DNA from: Phenylobacterium hankyongense
GTDB taxonomy: Bacteria > Pseudomonadota > Alphaproteobacteria > Caulobacterales > Caulobacteraceae
DNA length: 64,000 bases
Assembly: GCF_003254505.1 (NCBI RefSeq)
Contig: NZ_QFYP01000001.1
Span: 2,464,001 to 2,528,000 of the forward strand
Direction: 5' to 3'
Shown: positions 1 to 11,023 of the stretch, piece by piece
Layout of the letters: each line of letters opens with the position of its first letter
How positions within the stretch are numbered: position 1 is the stretch's first letter
The notes under the pieces: model-generated
Told to the model about the DNA's origin: nothing
Seen by the model: the letters and a program-made list of their open reading frames with translations, nothing else
The model's database searches: none
Made by a program: the position numbers and the translations under genes

Positions 1-197
1 TCGATGCCGGACGCCTTGTGCATGAAGCTCTCGAAGGCGCTGGCCTGGGCCTCCAGCCGCTCATCGGAGCGCGCCGTGGGCGTGTAGTAGGGCGTGCTGG
101 CGGTGTGGCGCGGCTCAGGACTGGTGGCGCAGCCGGCGAGCACGATCGCGGCGGCTGCGGCGAGCGCGCCGAAGCCCTTGATATTAGTGGATGTCAC
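1..197 (-). CDS. Lipoprotein, N-terminal part (gene runs off the window start)
   Basis: A GTG start at 197 opens a frame that stays open to the window edge. The first residues form a lipoprotein signal peptide: a short polar head (MTSTNIKGFG), an Ala-rich hydrophobic core, and the lipobox LAGC with the modified Cys near residue 24. After it comes a Ser/Thr/Pro/Tyr-rich linker and the start of a charged helical segment. The mature protein should be anchored in a membrane facing the periplasm. Only about 65 residues are visible, so no domain can be named. No strong Shine-Dalgarno is visible before the GTG, so the exact start is uncertain; the signal peptide itself is convincing. Confidence 0.6.
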   Translation of the reverse strand, partial: MTSTNIKGFGALAAAAAIVLAGCATSPEPRHTASTPYYTPTARSDERLEAQASAFESFMHKASGI

Positions 198-308
198 AAC
201 TGACCCCCGACACAGGAGCCCCCCGAAGCGTCACCGTAGGTCGAAACCCGGCACGCGCCGCCGCGGTCAGTTGTCGCGATCCATGGTCGATAAAGGGTTA
301 ACCGCGGC

Positions 309-1217
309 TCATTGCGTGCGCGGCAGCTTGTGCTCGACCACGCCGAGCGCGTCGGCGAGGCGCATCTTGGCCGACCCGGGCTCCAGGGGCTGTTGCTGGC
401 TGGCGTGCGGGGCCCAGCCGGTCAAAGTCAGGATCTCGAAGGTGGCCGGGACGCGGCCGTCCGCGCCGGCATAGCGTTCCAGGTAGATCTCGCTGGTTCG
501 GGCCAGCACCGCGCGGGTCAGCGCCCGCGGGTGCCGATCGGCGAGCACGCTGGTCTCGCCCATCTGGCGCAGGTCGGCGAGCAGCTTCAGCGGATGCTCG
601 TAGCGGACAGTGACTCGGTCCACGTCGGCGACCGGCAAGGCGAAGCCGGCGCGTTGCAAGAGGTTGGCCGCATCGATGGTGTCCGCGAACGGCGAGACGC
701 GGGAGCCGGCGCCGCCCCAGATCTCCGACTCCGCGGCCACCAGCGACTGGCGCAGCTCCGTCAGCGTCGCGCCGCCCAGGAAGGCGCCGATGAACAGCCC
801 GTCCGGCTTCAGCGCCCGGCGGACCTGGATCAGGGCCCCGACCACGTCGTTGGTCCAGTGCAGGCCGAGCGTGGAGACCATCAGGTCGAGGCTCTCGGCG
901 GCGAAGGGCAGGCGCTCCTCGTCGAGCACCACCCGCGGCCCGGGGCGGCCGGACAGCATGGCCTCGGAGAGATCCGCTTCGATCAGCAGGCCCACGCGGC
1001 CGCGCGCCTCACTCCCGTCCAGCGCGTCGCGGAAGGCGCCGGCGTGCGCCGACAGGTCGACGGCCACGCTGAAATCCCGCAGGATCGGCTCCAGGCGCTC
1101 GGCCACGTCGAGGGCGGCGCGGCGCTGCAGGAAGTCCGCGCCGGCGTATCCCTTGGCGGCGCGGTCCAGGCGCTTGCGATGCAGGGCGCGGTCGAAGAGG
1201 CGGGGCGGTTCGGACAT
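309..1217 (-). CDS. NDUFAF5/BioC-like class I SAM-dependent methyltransferase
   Basis: The product is 302 residues. It opens with LFDRALHRKRLDRAA and then a FLQRRAALDVAERL helix. This N-terminal signature is typical of the alphaproteobacterial homologues of mitochondrial NDUFAF5, a complex I assembly factor. The SAM-binding motif I region reads VAVDLSAHAG, which keeps the Asp but lacks the classic GxGxG loop; related alphaproteobacterial proteins also have a relaxed loop here. Motifs IV and V follow (LDLMVSTLGLHWTND, then ALKPDGLFIGAFLG). The start chosen is ATG at 1217 because the LFDR signature begins six residues later. The gene is divergent from comF and the two start codons overlap. The family is well supported; the substrate is not shown by the sequence. 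Confidence 0.85.
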   Translation of the reverse strand: MSEPPRLFDRALHRKRLDRAAKGYAGADFLQRRAALDVAERLEPILRDFSVAVDLSAHAGAFRDALDGSEARGRVGLLIEADLSEAMLSGRPGPRVVLDEERLPFAAESLDLMVSTLGLHWTNDVVGALIQVRRALKPDGLFIGAFLGGATLTELRQSLVAAESEIWGGAGSRVSPFADTIDAANLLQRAGFALPVADVDRVTVRYEHPLKLLADLRQMGETSVLADRHPRALTRAVLARTSEIYLERYAGADGRVPATFEILTLTGWAPHASQQQPLEPGSAKMRLADALGVVEHKLPRTQ

Positions 1218-2001
1218 GGGCGCGGAAGATGGCCTCTTCGGAGGCGCATTGAAACCGGGGCCGCGCGCGAAAGCGCTCTGGCGCGGCGGGCTCGACCTGA
1301 TCTTCCCGCCGCAGTCGCTGGACGGCGGCGCCGCGCCGCTGGCGGGCGGGCTGTCGGCGGAAGCCTGGAGCCGCATCCACTTCCTGGACGGGCCGGTCTG
1401 CGACGGCTGCGGCTCGCCGTTCGAGTTCTCCCAGGGCGAGGGCGTGCGGTGCGCCGCCTGCATCGCCCGGCCCAGGGCCTTCGACGCGGCGCGCGCGGCC
1501 TGCCTCTACGATGAGACCTCCCGCGATCCGATCCTGAAGCTGAAGCACGCCGACCGGCTGGACCTCGCGCCGCTGTTCGCCCGCTGGCTGTCGCGCGCCG
1601 CCCGCGAACTGCTGGCCGAGGCCGACGCCATCGCGCCTGTGCCGCTGCACCCGATGCGGCTGCTGCGCCGGCGCTACAACCAGGCGGCGGAGATCGCCCG
1701 GCCGCTCAGCCGACTGGCCGGCGTCGGCTACCTGCCCGACGCCCTGGCGCGCCGGCGGTCGACCCAGAGCCAGGGCGGCAAGTCGGGGTCGGGCCGGCGG
1801 CGCAACGTGGCCGGCGCCTTCGCTGTCCCCGCCGGCCGGGCGGCCCAGGTCGCGGGACGCCGCATCCTGCTGGTCGACGACGTGATGACCACCGGCGCCA
1901 CGGCGGAAGCCTGCGCGCGGGCGCTGAAGGCGGCCGGCGCGGCGCGCGTCGATGTCGCAGTCGTGGCCCGGGTTAAAGAGATCGCCGGACTCACCATATG
2001 A
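1216..2001 (+). CDS. comF: ComF family phosphoribosyltransferase-like protein
   Basis: The product is 261 residues. It has a four-cysteine zinc-finger-like N-terminal region (C62, C65, C79 and C82) and a C-terminal type I PRTase fold with the PRPP-binding loop RILLVDDVMTTGAT near residues 218-231. ComF proteins take part in DNA uptake in competent bacteria, but the family is also widespread in species with no known competence. The ATG at 1216-1218 overlaps the start codon of the divergent methyltransferase. An in-frame TTG at 1249 sits just after a GGAGG and is an alternative start that would remove the overlap. No ATG or GTG lies between them. The next gene downstream is grxC, 32 bases away on the same strand, as is usual in related genomes. 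Confidence 0.88.
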   Translation: MGAEDGLFGGALKPGPRAKALWRGGLDLIFPPQSLDGGAAPLAGGLSAEAWSRIHFLDGPVCDGCGSPFEFSQGEGVRCAACIARPRAFDAARAACLYDETSRDPILKLKHADRLDLAPLFARWLSRAARELLAEADAIAPVPLHPMRLLRRRYNQAAEIARPLSRLAGVGYLPDALARRRSTQSQGGKSGSGRRRNVAGAFAVPAGRAAQVAGRRILLVDDVMTTGATAEACARALKAAGAARVDVAVVARVKEIAGLTI

Positions 2002-2033
2002 AGCTCTAGCAAGAGGTTCTTCGTTAGAGCGCC

Positions 2034-2294
2034 ATGACCCAAGTCACAATCTACACCAAGCCGTACTGCCCCTACTGCATCCGCGCGGTCTCGCTGCTGG
2101 AGAAGAAGGGCGTCGAGTTCACCGAGATCGAGGCCGCCTTCGACCCCGAGAAGCGGGCCGAGATGATGCAGCGCTCCGGCCGCGCGACCTTCCCGCAGAT
2201 CTTCATCGGCGACAGCCACATCGGCGGCTGCGACGACATCATGGCGCTGGACCGCGACGGCAAGCTCGATCCCCTGCTGCAGAAAGCGGCCTGA
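2034..2294 (+). CDS. grxC: Glutaredoxin 3
   Basis: An 86-residue dithiol glutaredoxin with the active site C12-P-Y-C15. It also has the glutathione-binding TFPQIFIG segment (cis-Pro loop) and the GGCDD motif. This is the usual length and order for GrxC. It reduces protein disulfides and protein-glutathione mixed disulfides in the cytoplasm using glutathione. It lies between comF and a nitrilase-family amidase on one strand with short gaps, so co-transcription is likely. The downstream enzyme probably acts on a glutathione by-product, so the pairing makes functional sense. Confidence 0.95.
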   Translation: MTQVTIYTKPYCPYCIRAVSLLEKKGVEFTEIEAAFDPEKRAEMMQRSGRATFPQIFIGDSHIGGCDDIMALDRDGKLDPLLQKAA

Positions 2295-2334
2295 GCGTTC
2301 ACCCCTTGGCGCGCCGTGGCTGTATGCTGGCGGC

Positions 2335-3150
2335 ATGAAGGTCGGCCTGATCCAGACGCGAACGCCGGGGACGCATGAGGCGGCGCTCGCCCATCTGCTG
2401 CCGATGGTCCGCGACGCGGCGGGGCAGGGCGCGAGCCTGATCGCCACGCCCGAGGGCTCCAACATCCTGCAGAAGGACCGCACCAAGCTGCTGCCGGCGC
2501 TGCGGCCGCTGGAGGACGACGTGGTGGTCCAGGGCCTGCGAGCCGCGGCGCAAGAGCTGGGCGTCTGGCTGCTGATCGGCTCGGCCCTGGTGCGGCGCGA
2601 GGACGGCAAGGCCGCCAATCGCTCGGTGCTGGTGTCGCCGCAGGGCGCCGTCACCGCCACCTACGACAAGCTGCACATGTTCGACGTCGACCTGCCGACC
2701 GGCGAGCGATCGCGCGAATCCGAGACCTATGAGCCCGGCGAGCGCGCCGTGGTCGCCCAGGTCGGCGAGGCGAAGCTCGGCATGACCGTCTGCTACGACC
2801 TGCGCTTCCCCGCGCTCTACCGCTCGCTGGCGCTGGCCGGCGCGGAGGTGATGGCCATCCCGTCCGCCTTCACCCGGCCAACGGGCGCCGCGCACTGGGA
2901 AGTGCTGATGCGCGCCCGGGCCATCGAGACCGGCAGCTTCGTGCTGGCGCCGGCCCAGGGCGGGTTCCACGAGGACGGCCGCGCCACCTATGGCCACTCG
3001 CTGGTGGTCGGTCCCTGGGGCGAGGTGATCGCCCGGCTTGACCATGACGAGCCGGGGGTGCTTGTGGCCGACCTCGACCTGGCCGCCCCGGCCAAGGCCC
3101 GCCAGGCGATCCCGGCGCTGAAGAACGCGCGCGAATTCCAGCTGCCATGA
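2335..3150 (+). CDS. Carbon-nitrogen hydrolase, Nit1-type (probable deaminated-glutathione amidase)
   Basis: A 271-residue nitrilase-superfamily protein with the complete catalytic triad: E40 (ATPEGS), K112 (YDKLHMFD) and C153 (VCYDLRFP). The YDKLHMFD and CYDLRFP wording is characteristic of the Nit1/YbeM branch. That branch hydrolyses deaminated glutathione, a side product of transaminases. Its position directly after grxC fits a role in glutathione repair. The stop overlaps the start of the next gene by ATGA at 3147-3150, so the two are translationally coupled. The family is certain; the exact substrate is inferred from branch motifs and context. Confidence 0.9.
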   Translation: MKVGLIQTRTPGTHEAALAHLLPMVRDAAGQGASLIATPEGSNILQKDRTKLLPALRPLEDDVVVQGLRAAAQELGVWLLIGSALVRREDGKAANRSVLVSPQGAVTATYDKLHMFDVDLPTGERSRESETYEPGERAVVAQVGEAKLGMTVCYDLRFPALYRSLALAGAEVMAIPSAFTRPTGAAHWEVLMRARAIETGSFVLAPAQGGFHEDGRATYGHSLVVGPWGEVIARLDHDEPGVLVADLDLAAPAKARQAIPALKNAREFQLP

Positions 3151-3584
3151 TCCGCTACGCCCTCCTCTGCGACCACGACCACGCGTTCGAGGGCTGGTTC
3201 GGCGCGTCCGCCGACTTCGACGACCAGCAGGCGCGCGGACTGGTGGAATGCCCGGTCTGCGCCTCGAAGGCGGTCCGCAAGCAGATCATGGCCCCCGCCG
3301 TCGCCGGGACGCGGCGGACGGTGCGCGACGACAGCGCCGCGCCCGGCGGCATGCAGTCGATGATGCTGGAGGCGATGGGCAAGATCCGCCGCCACGTGGA
3401 AGAGAACTTCGACGATGTGGGCGACACCTTCGCCCGTGAGGCCCGGGCCATCCACGACGGCAAGGCCGAGGAGCGCGGCATCTACGGCCAGGCGACCCCG
3501 ACCCAGGTGCGCGGCCTGATCGAGGACGGCGTGCCGGTCGCCGCCCTGCCGCCCGAGCCGCCGAAGAAGACCGAGCTCAACTGA
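3147..3584 (+). CDS. DUF1178 family protein
   Basis: A 145-residue cytoplasmic protein. It starts with a short zinc-ribbon-like region: MIRYALLCDHDHAFEGWF, then CPVC near residues 36-39, then VRKQIMAP. The central helix ends in an acidic stretch and the C-terminus is Pro-rich. This architecture matches DUF1178, a proteobacterial family of unknown function that commonly follows the Nit-type amidase, as it does here with an ATGA overlap. The two CxxC-like elements resemble FmdB-type zinc ribbons, so a regulatory or metal-binding role is possible. No enzymatic motif is visible. Confidence 0.85.
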   Translation: MIRYALLCDHDHAFEGWFGASADFDDQQARGLVECPVCASKAVRKQIMAPAVAGTRRTVRDDSAAPGGMQSMMLEAMGKIRRHVEENFDDVGDTFAREARAIHDGKAEERGIYGQATPTQVRGLIEDGVPVAALPPEPPKKTELN

Positions 3585-3665
3585 GCCTCGTCCGGCGCGA
3601 TTGACGCCCGACTTGATCAATGGCGCAAGCCGGATAGCGTACCCCAGGTGGTGGGGGGGCGTTTG

Positions 3666-5576
3666 ATGGCTAGGTTTGGGCTGCTGCTGGCCGCTGTGCT
3701 GGCGCTGGAGGGGTCGGCTGCGCGCGCGGCGCCGCTCGAGCTCTATGGGCGACTGCCGAGCATCGAGGCCGTGGCGGTGGCCCCCGACGGCGCCTCCGTT
3801 GCGGTCATCTGGACCGACGGCGAGCAGCGCAAGATCGTCTTCCAGCGCCTCGCGGACGACAAGATCGTCGAAATCCTCGGGTTGGGGACGGCGAAAATCC
3901 GGTGGGTGCAGTGGGCGGGCCCGCAGCACCTGATCATCACGGCGTCGAAGACCGCCACGATCACGGACGTCTTCGCTCCGCGCGACGAGTACTTCATGGC
4001 GTACGACTACAAGCTGGGCACGCGCAAGCTGAAGCTGCTGCTCTCGGACGTCACGGAGTCGCTGAACACCATCTTCGATGTGCCGGAGATGCGGATCGTC
4101 GACGGCAAGCCGATGGTCTTCGTGCAGGGCATGCAGTTCGTCGACGGCCAGGGTGTGATCTCGGTGTTTCGCGTAGACCTCACCACCGGCCGGAGCAGGA
4201 TCGTCGAGACGGGCCAGTACAACACCCGCGACTGGCTGGTCGGCCAGGACGGCGAGGTCCAGGCGCAGACCATCTGGGATCCCCGCTCGGGGCGATGGTC
4301 GCTGAAGGTCAGGGATCATGGCGGCTGGCGCGTAAGCCGCGCGCTGCAGGCGCTGAATGATCGGCCGCTGATGGTCGGCCTGGGCCGCGACGGCCGCTCA
4401 GTGCTGATGAAGGATTTCAACGACGAGCGCGCCGTGCTTCGGGAGGTTTCCCCCGAAGGGGCGTGGGGCGACCCGCTGCCTATTGAGGACGAAAGCGGCG
4501 CGATCTTCGATCCCGCGCACCACAACCTGATCGGCTATTACACCCTGGTCGGCGACGAGGGCCGCTACGCCTTCTTCGACCCGCAGGACGAAAGGGTGTG
4601 GAAGGCCGTCACCAAGGCCTACCCGGGCCAAGCCGTGAGACTGGTTTCCTGGTCGGACGACCGGAGGAAGATCGCCGTCCTGGTCGACTCCCCCACCGAG
4701 GGGCCGGCCTTCGCGCTCGTCGACCTGGAAAGGCACAAGGGGGCCTGGCTGGGCGGGCAGTACGAGAAGCTGAGGCCGGCGGACATCTCACCGGTCCGCC
4801 CGGTCCGTTACAAGGCCAAGGACGGGCTTGAGCTGACCGGCTACCTGACCCTGCCGACGAAGCCGGAGGCCAGGAACCTGCCGCTGGTGGTCTTCCCGCA
4901 CGGCGGACCGGCGGCGCGCGACGAGCCGGGTTTCGACTGGTGGGCGCAGGCGATGGCGTCGCGCGGCTATGCGGTGCTGCAGGTCAACTACCGCGGCTCC
5001 GACGGCTTCGGCGCCAAGTTCCTGGAGGCCGGCTTCGGCGAGTGGGGCCGCAAGATGCAGACCGACCTCTCCGACGGGGTGCGCTACCTCGCAAGCCAGG
5101 GGATCGTCGATCCGAAGCGGGTGTGCATCGTCGGCGCCAGCTACGGCGGCTACGCGGCTATGGCCGGGGCGACGCTCGATCCTGGCGTCTACCGTTGCGC
5201 CGCCTCGGTCGCGGGACCCACGGACATGCGCCGCTTCATCGCCTGGTCGCGGACCCAGAACGGGATCAGCGCGCAGCGCTACTGGACCCACTTCATGGGC
5301 GCGGGAGACCTGAAGGACCCGGTGCTGGCGGCGATCTCGCCGGCCTTGCACGCCGACCGGGTCGACAGTCCCGTGCTGCTGGTCCACGGCAAGGACGACA
5401 CCGTCGTCCCCCTCGAGCAGAGCCGGTTCATGGCCGACGCCCTGAAGTCCGCGGGCAAGCCGGTGGAGTTCGTGGCGCTCGACGGCGCCGACCACTGGCT
5501 CCTGCGCGGCGACACCCGCCTGGCCATGCTCCAGGCGGTGGTGGCCTTCCTCGAGAAGAACAATCCGCCGAACTAG
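3666..5576 (+). CDS. Prolyl-oligopeptidase-family (S9) serine peptidase, secreted
   Basis: With the ATG at 3666 the product is 636 residues and begins with a signal peptide (MARFGLLLAAVLALEGSAAR, then ARA). This start is preferred to the GTG at 3648 because it gives a normal signal peptide and a G-rich ribosome-binding region lies just upstream. The first two thirds form the beta-propeller part. The C-terminal alpha/beta hydrolase has the nucleophile in GASYGGYA (S492), the acid in HGKDDTVVP (D578) and the His in GADHW (H610). Members of this group are periplasmic or surface dipeptidyl or acylaminoacyl peptidases. The stop overlaps that of the convergent porin gene by CTAG. The exact peptide specificity cannot be read from the sequence. 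Confidence 0.92.
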   Translation: MARFGLLLAAVLALEGSAARAAPLELYGRLPSIEAVAVAPDGASVAVIWTDGEQRKIVFQRLADDKIVEILGLGTAKIRWVQWAGPQHLIITASKTATITDVFAPRDEYFMAYDYKLGTRKLKLLLSDVTESLNTIFDVPEMRIVDGKPMVFVQGMQFVDGQGVISVFRVDLTTGRSRIVETGQYNTRDWLVGQDGEVQAQTIWDPRSGRWSLKVRDHGGWRVSRALQALNDRPLMVGLGRDGRSVLMKDFNDERAVLREVSPEGAWGDPLPIEDESGAIFDPAHHNLIGYYTLVGDEGRYAFFDPQDERVWKAVTKAYPGQAVRLVSWSDDRRKIAVLVDSPTEGPAFALVDLERHKGAWLGGQYEKLRPADISPVRPVRYKAKDGLELTGYLTLPTKPEARNLPLVVFPHGGPAARDEPGFDWWAQAMASRGYAVLQVNYRGSDGFGAKFLEAGFGEWGRKMQTDLSDGVRYLASQGIVDPKRVCIVGASYGGYAAMAGATLDPGVYRCAASVAGPTDMRRFIAWSRTQNGISAQRYWTHFMGAGDLKDPVLAAISPALHADRVDSPVLLVHGKDDTVVPLEQSRFMADALKSAGKPVEFVALDGADHWLLRGDTRLAMLQAVVAFLEKNNPPN

Positions 5577-6859
5577 AAGCTGGCCCGCAGGCCCATCGAC
5601 AGGACGTAGCCCGCGCCTTCCACCTGGCCGCGCAGGGCGGTCGTCGTGGCGGCCGGGGTCCCGGCGTAGAAGGTGGTGTCGTGGTTCACATCGCTGTTCT
5701 GGAAGTCGATGTAGGCCACCGCCGCCTCCAGCTGCATCCGATCGGTCACATGGGCCGTGGCGCCCACGGCATAGAGCCAGCGGTCGCCGTCCGGCACCCG
5801 GGCGGTGCGTTCCGCGTCGGGCGTGGGCGTCGGGTCGTACTGCACGCCGGCGCGCAGGGTCAGCCGGTCGGTCACCGCATAATCCGCGCCGACGCCGCCT
5901 GAGGTGGTGTCCTTGTAGTTCTGCGCGAGAGTCTGCGGCCCGGCCGGGGTGGTCACCTGGATGGCGTCGAACTGGCTCCAGCCGATGCGCTGCGCCTGGG
6001 CGTCGACCGTGAGCTTGTCGGTCAGCCGGTAGCGGCCGCCCACGGTGGCGATCCAGGGCGTGGTGAAGCTCGCGGAGCCCGAGCCGGCGAGGTTGGCGGC
6101 GGCCAGCGGACCGAGCAGGCCCGTCACCAGCACGTCGCCGCTCAGGTCATGGTCCATCGCCGAGCGGTAGCTGGCGCCCAGCGTCAGCCGGTCGAAGTGC
6201 GCCTGGGCGCCCGCCGACCAGCCATAGTTCCAGCCGTCGCCCTTCAGCTGCGAGCGGGCGTCGGGCAGCAGCGGCGACAGATTCGGATAGGCGCTGCCCA
6301 GTCGGGCCCTGGTGTACTGGGCGTCGGCGGAGACGCCGAGGTCGAGCCAGTCGTTGACCTTCATCGCGCCGGTCAGCTGGATGTCGGCGGTGTTGAGCTT
6401 GGTGGTCAGGGCGTCGTAGCGCGTCCAGGCGCGCGGGTCGTACTTGGTGGTGAAGTTGTAGGGCGCGGCGACCGACAGGCCGACGGCGAAGCGGTCGCCG
6501 ATGGGGGTAGCGATGGCGAAGTTCGGGGCCAATCCGGCCTCGATCGGATTGTAGGCGCGCGACTGGCCGCCCACCGGCACGGTGGTCCCGCCCGGATAGG
6601 TGACGGTGGAGCCGGTGTTGGTCGTCTTGCCGTCGACGATGATGCCGTGGGCGCCCACATAGACCTCGCGCGGCGACCGCGCGATGGCCGCGGGGTTCCA
6701 CCACAGCGACTCCACGCCCTGGTCGGCGACCTCGCCGGAATAGGCGCGGCCGGTCCCCCGCACCGACTGTTCCTGGAGATAGAAGCCGCCCGCGTGGGCC
6801 TGCGTCGCCGCCGTCACCGCAGCGGCGCTGGCCAGCGCCAGGGCCAAGGTCCTGTTCAT
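5573..6859 (-). CDS. Outer membrane protein transport protein, FadL/OmpP1/TodX family
   Basis: A 428-residue protein with a signal peptide ending in TQAHA and the FadL N-terminal hatch signature GGFYLQEQSVRGTGRAYSG. WWNPAA, the NPA element typical of this family, follows near residue 54. The rest is a run of alternating amphipathic strands ending in LSMGLRASF, with the C-terminal Phe expected of an outer membrane beta-barrel. FadL proteins carry long-chain fatty acids and other hydrophobic compounds across the outer membrane. The gene is convergent with the S9 peptidase and shares the four bases CTAG with it. It stands alone, with the clpB upstream region on its other side. Confidence 0.9.
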   Translation of the reverse strand: MNRTLALALASAAAVTAATQAHAGGFYLQEQSVRGTGRAYSGEVADQGVESLWWNPAAIARSPREVYVGAHGIIVDGKTTNTGSTVTYPGGTTVPVGGQSRAYNPIEAGLAPNFAIATPIGDRFAVGLSVAAPYNFTTKYDPRAWTRYDALTTKLNTADIQLTGAMKVNDWLDLGVSADAQYTRARLGSAYPNLSPLLPDARSQLKGDGWNYGWSAGAQAHFDRLTLGASYRSAMDHDLSGDVLVTGLLGPLAAANLAGSGSASFTTPWIATVGGRYRLTDKLTVDAQAQRIGWSQFDAIQVTTPAGPQTLAQNYKDTTSGGVGADYAVTDRLTLRAGVQYDPTPTPDAERTARVPDGDRWLYAVGATAHVTDRMQLEAAVAYIDFQNSDVNHDTTFYAGTPAATTTALRGQVEGAGYVLSMGLRASF

Positions 6860-6987
6860 CTCAATCTCCCGTCCAATGGCGCCGTAGATGGGAGTTGGAA
6901 GCGGCGATGATATGCTTGGTTGCGGATATCTCCGCGTTATCTGAATGGGCCCCTTGGGCGTAGAGTGCGCGGCCTGTCCGTGCGCGC

Positions 6988-7015
6988 CTTGTGTGACGGA
7001 TATGCCACACTACAT
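6988..7015 (+). promoter_or_regulatory. Candidate heat-shock (sigma-32-type) promoter for clpB
   Basis: CTTG at 6988-6991 is followed after 18 bases by CTACAT at 7010-7015. This resembles the alphaproteobacterial sigma-32 pattern CTTG, 17-18 bases, CYTATNT. It lies about 64 bases before the clpB start. The -10 match is imperfect, so this is a candidate only. Confidence 0.3.
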
Positions 7016-7078
7016 CGGGGGAGGCTGGGGTCGTGCTTGGTTGAGGCGACCCTCGCAATCCGCCTACGAGGGGACCTG

Positions 7079-9661
<2,583 letters not shown>

Positions 9662-9686
9662 GGGCCGGAGACCTTCCACCCACGAC

Positions 9687-9720
9687 AACGCCCGCCGGGA
9701 GACCGGCGGGCGTTCTTCGT
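9687..9720 (+). terminator. Intrinsic terminator after clpB
   Basis: A perfect 12-base-pair stem (9687-9698 with 9703-9714) closed by a GAGA tetraloop, followed by the T-rich TTCTTCGT. It starts 26 bases after the clpB stop. The stem also lies just past the end of the convergent gene at 9734, so it may serve both directions. Confidence 0.82.
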
Positions 9721-9733
9721 TCCGGATGGGCGC

Positions 9734-10171
9734 CTAGTCGCAGAGCCGGCGCGTCACATAGGCATGCCGGTAATCGTCCCAATCGCTGCGGTTCTTGCAT
9801 TTGATCCGGTGCCCGTCGGGGGCGATCATCCCGTTCGGGTCGGGCCCGAGTTCGTCGACCGGCGGCCCGCCGTAGGCATAGCCGCCGATCGCCGCGCCCA
9901 GGGCTGAGCCGGCGACCGCCGCCGCGCGGTCGTCGTCGTAACCGGGGCTGGAATAGTAGCCGTTGTAGGGCGTGTAGGCGGTCGGCGGCTGGTCGTAGCG
10001 GTGATAATTGCCGTAGCTGTCGTAGTAGCCCGGCGCCGCGTAGCCGGGCGCGGCATAGCTCGGCGCGGGCCGGTAGTCGTCGTCATAAGGCTGGGCCTGG
10101 GCGGTCGGGACCAGGGCCAAGCCGCCCAGGATCGAAGCGCCGGCCATCGCGGCGGTAAGCAGGTTTCGCAT
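9734..10171 (-). CDS. Secreted Tyr/Pro-rich glycine-zipper protein, function unknown
   Basis: A 145-residue exported protein. The ATG at 10171 is chosen over the upstream in-frame start at 10192 because GGAGG sits seven bases before it. The signal peptide ends at AQA. Next comes a low-complexity region rich in Tyr, Pro, Asp and Gly with repeated APGY units. A short glycine zipper (AVAGSALGAAIGGYAYGG) could pack in or against a membrane. The C-terminal segment has two Cys (IKCKNRSDWDDY and RRLCD) that could form a disulfide. It lies next to two other small secreted proteins read in the same direction. No function can be assigned; a role in the envelope is inferred. Confidence 0.72.
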   Translation of the reverse strand: MRNLLTAAMAGASILGGLALVPTAQAQPYDDDYRPAPSYAAPGYAAPGYYDSYGNYHRYDQPPTAYTPYNGYYSSPGYDDDRAAAVAGSALGAAIGGYAYGGPPVDELGPDPNGMIAPDGHRIKCKNRSDWDDYRHAYVTRRLCD

Positions 10172-10257
10172 CGGAACCTCCGTTCGGCGCATCCCTCAGG
10201 CGGTGGGAAGACGCATGGCCGCGGGTGGGTTCCTAGCGCAGCGCTCGTTACGGCGGT

Positions 10258-10536
10258 CTACAACCCGCAGCGGCGGGTGACGCCGCGCCGGACCCTGACG
10301 CGGTCGGTGCGCGGGTCATAGGTGGGATAGGTCGCCAGGCAGTCGGTCATGTGACGGGCGCGGGCCGAGTAGCCCTGGCCGACCTGCGGGCCGACATAGT
10401 TGGCGCGCACGCCGAACCGCTCCGCGGAAACCGCGGCCGGGGTGCGTGCGCCGGTCTTCAGGGGCTCGGCGCCCGCCGACGGTGCGGCAAGCGCCAGGAC
10501 GCCCAGGGTCAGGCTCGCGCAGATCAGCTGACGCAT
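10258..10536 (-). CDS. Small secreted protein with BA14K-like C-terminus
   Basis: A 92-residue exported protein. ATG 10536 is chosen because GGGAGA lies upstream at suitable spacing; an in-frame ATG at 10551 is less well placed. The signal peptide ends near SAGA. The mature part carries a Cys-flanked motif (CLATYPTYDPRTDRV, then RRGVTRRC). It resembles the C-terminal pattern of BA14K-type proteins, where two Cys bracket a Y-x-x-Y-D-P-R-T-D core. The next gene upstream in transcription order (10672-10947) has the same kind of C-terminus, so the two are probably related. The resemblance is a motif-level judgement and no function is known. Confidence 0.68.
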   Translation of the reverse strand: MRQLICASLTLGVLALAAPSAGAEPLKTGARTPAAVSAERFGVRANYVGPQVGQGYSARARHMTDCLATYPTYDPRTDRVRVRRGVTRRCGL

Positions 10537-10622
10537 TTCGGTGTCTCCCACGACGGGCGTCCCGTCGTGCGCCCCGTTCCCAGGTCAAAACCCGCGAAGG
10601 CGCAGCTGGTTCTCGCGGTCAG

Positions 10623-10652
10623 CAAAAAGGCCCCGGCGGTCGCGCCGGGGCC
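10623..10652 (-). terminator. Intrinsic terminator (minus strand)
   Basis: A perfect 10-base-pair stem (10629-10638 with 10643-10652), loop of four bases. On the minus strand it is followed by TTTTT (10628-10624). It lies 20 bases after the stop of the gene at 10672, so it separates the two small secreted-protein genes. Confidence 0.85.
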
Positions 10653-10671
10653 CTCGATTGCGGCGCCAGGC

Positions 10672-10947
10672 TCAGTCGTTGCAGGGGACCCAGCGGCGGC
10701 CCTCGCGATACATGTCGCGGCGCGGGTCGTAGTAGTGGGAGCGGACCATGCAGTTGTGCACGTGGCCGTACCAGGCCGCTTCATGGCCGCGCCAATGGCG
10801 CATGGCGCGCGGCGGCGGCGGCGGGACGACGCCCCAGGCGTGGTCCCAGTGGCCGTAGCGTTCGACGACCACCGGCTGGGCGGTGGCGACGCCAGCGGCG
10901 CCGGCGAATGCGGCGGCGGCGAGGGCGGCGGTGATAAGCTTTCGCAT
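10672..10947 (-). CDS. Small secreted protein with BA14K-like C-terminus
   Basis: A 91-residue exported protein with a clear signal peptide (MRKLITAALAAAAFAG and onward, cleavage after ATA). The mature part is rich in His, Trp and Pro, and ends with a Cys-bracketed core (CMVRSHYYDPRRDMYREG, then RRWVPC). That core aligns with the C-terminus of the neighbouring 92-residue protein. It is read toward its own strong terminator at 10623-10652 and is therefore a separate transcription unit. The shared C-x(n)-YDPR-D-x-C pattern suggests a duplicated envelope protein family. Function is unknown. Confidence 0.72.
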   Translation of the reverse strand: MRKLITAALAAAAFAGAAGVATAQPVVVERYGHWDHAWGVVPPPPPRAMRHWRGHEAAWYGHVHNCMVRSHYYDPRRDMYREGRRWVPCND

Positions 10948-11023
10948 GAGAGGTTTCCCTAAGGTCGAGTTGTCCCCGGGGAGGGAAACGCCGATCGGCC
11001 CGACGGGTTCTCTGCGGCTATGT

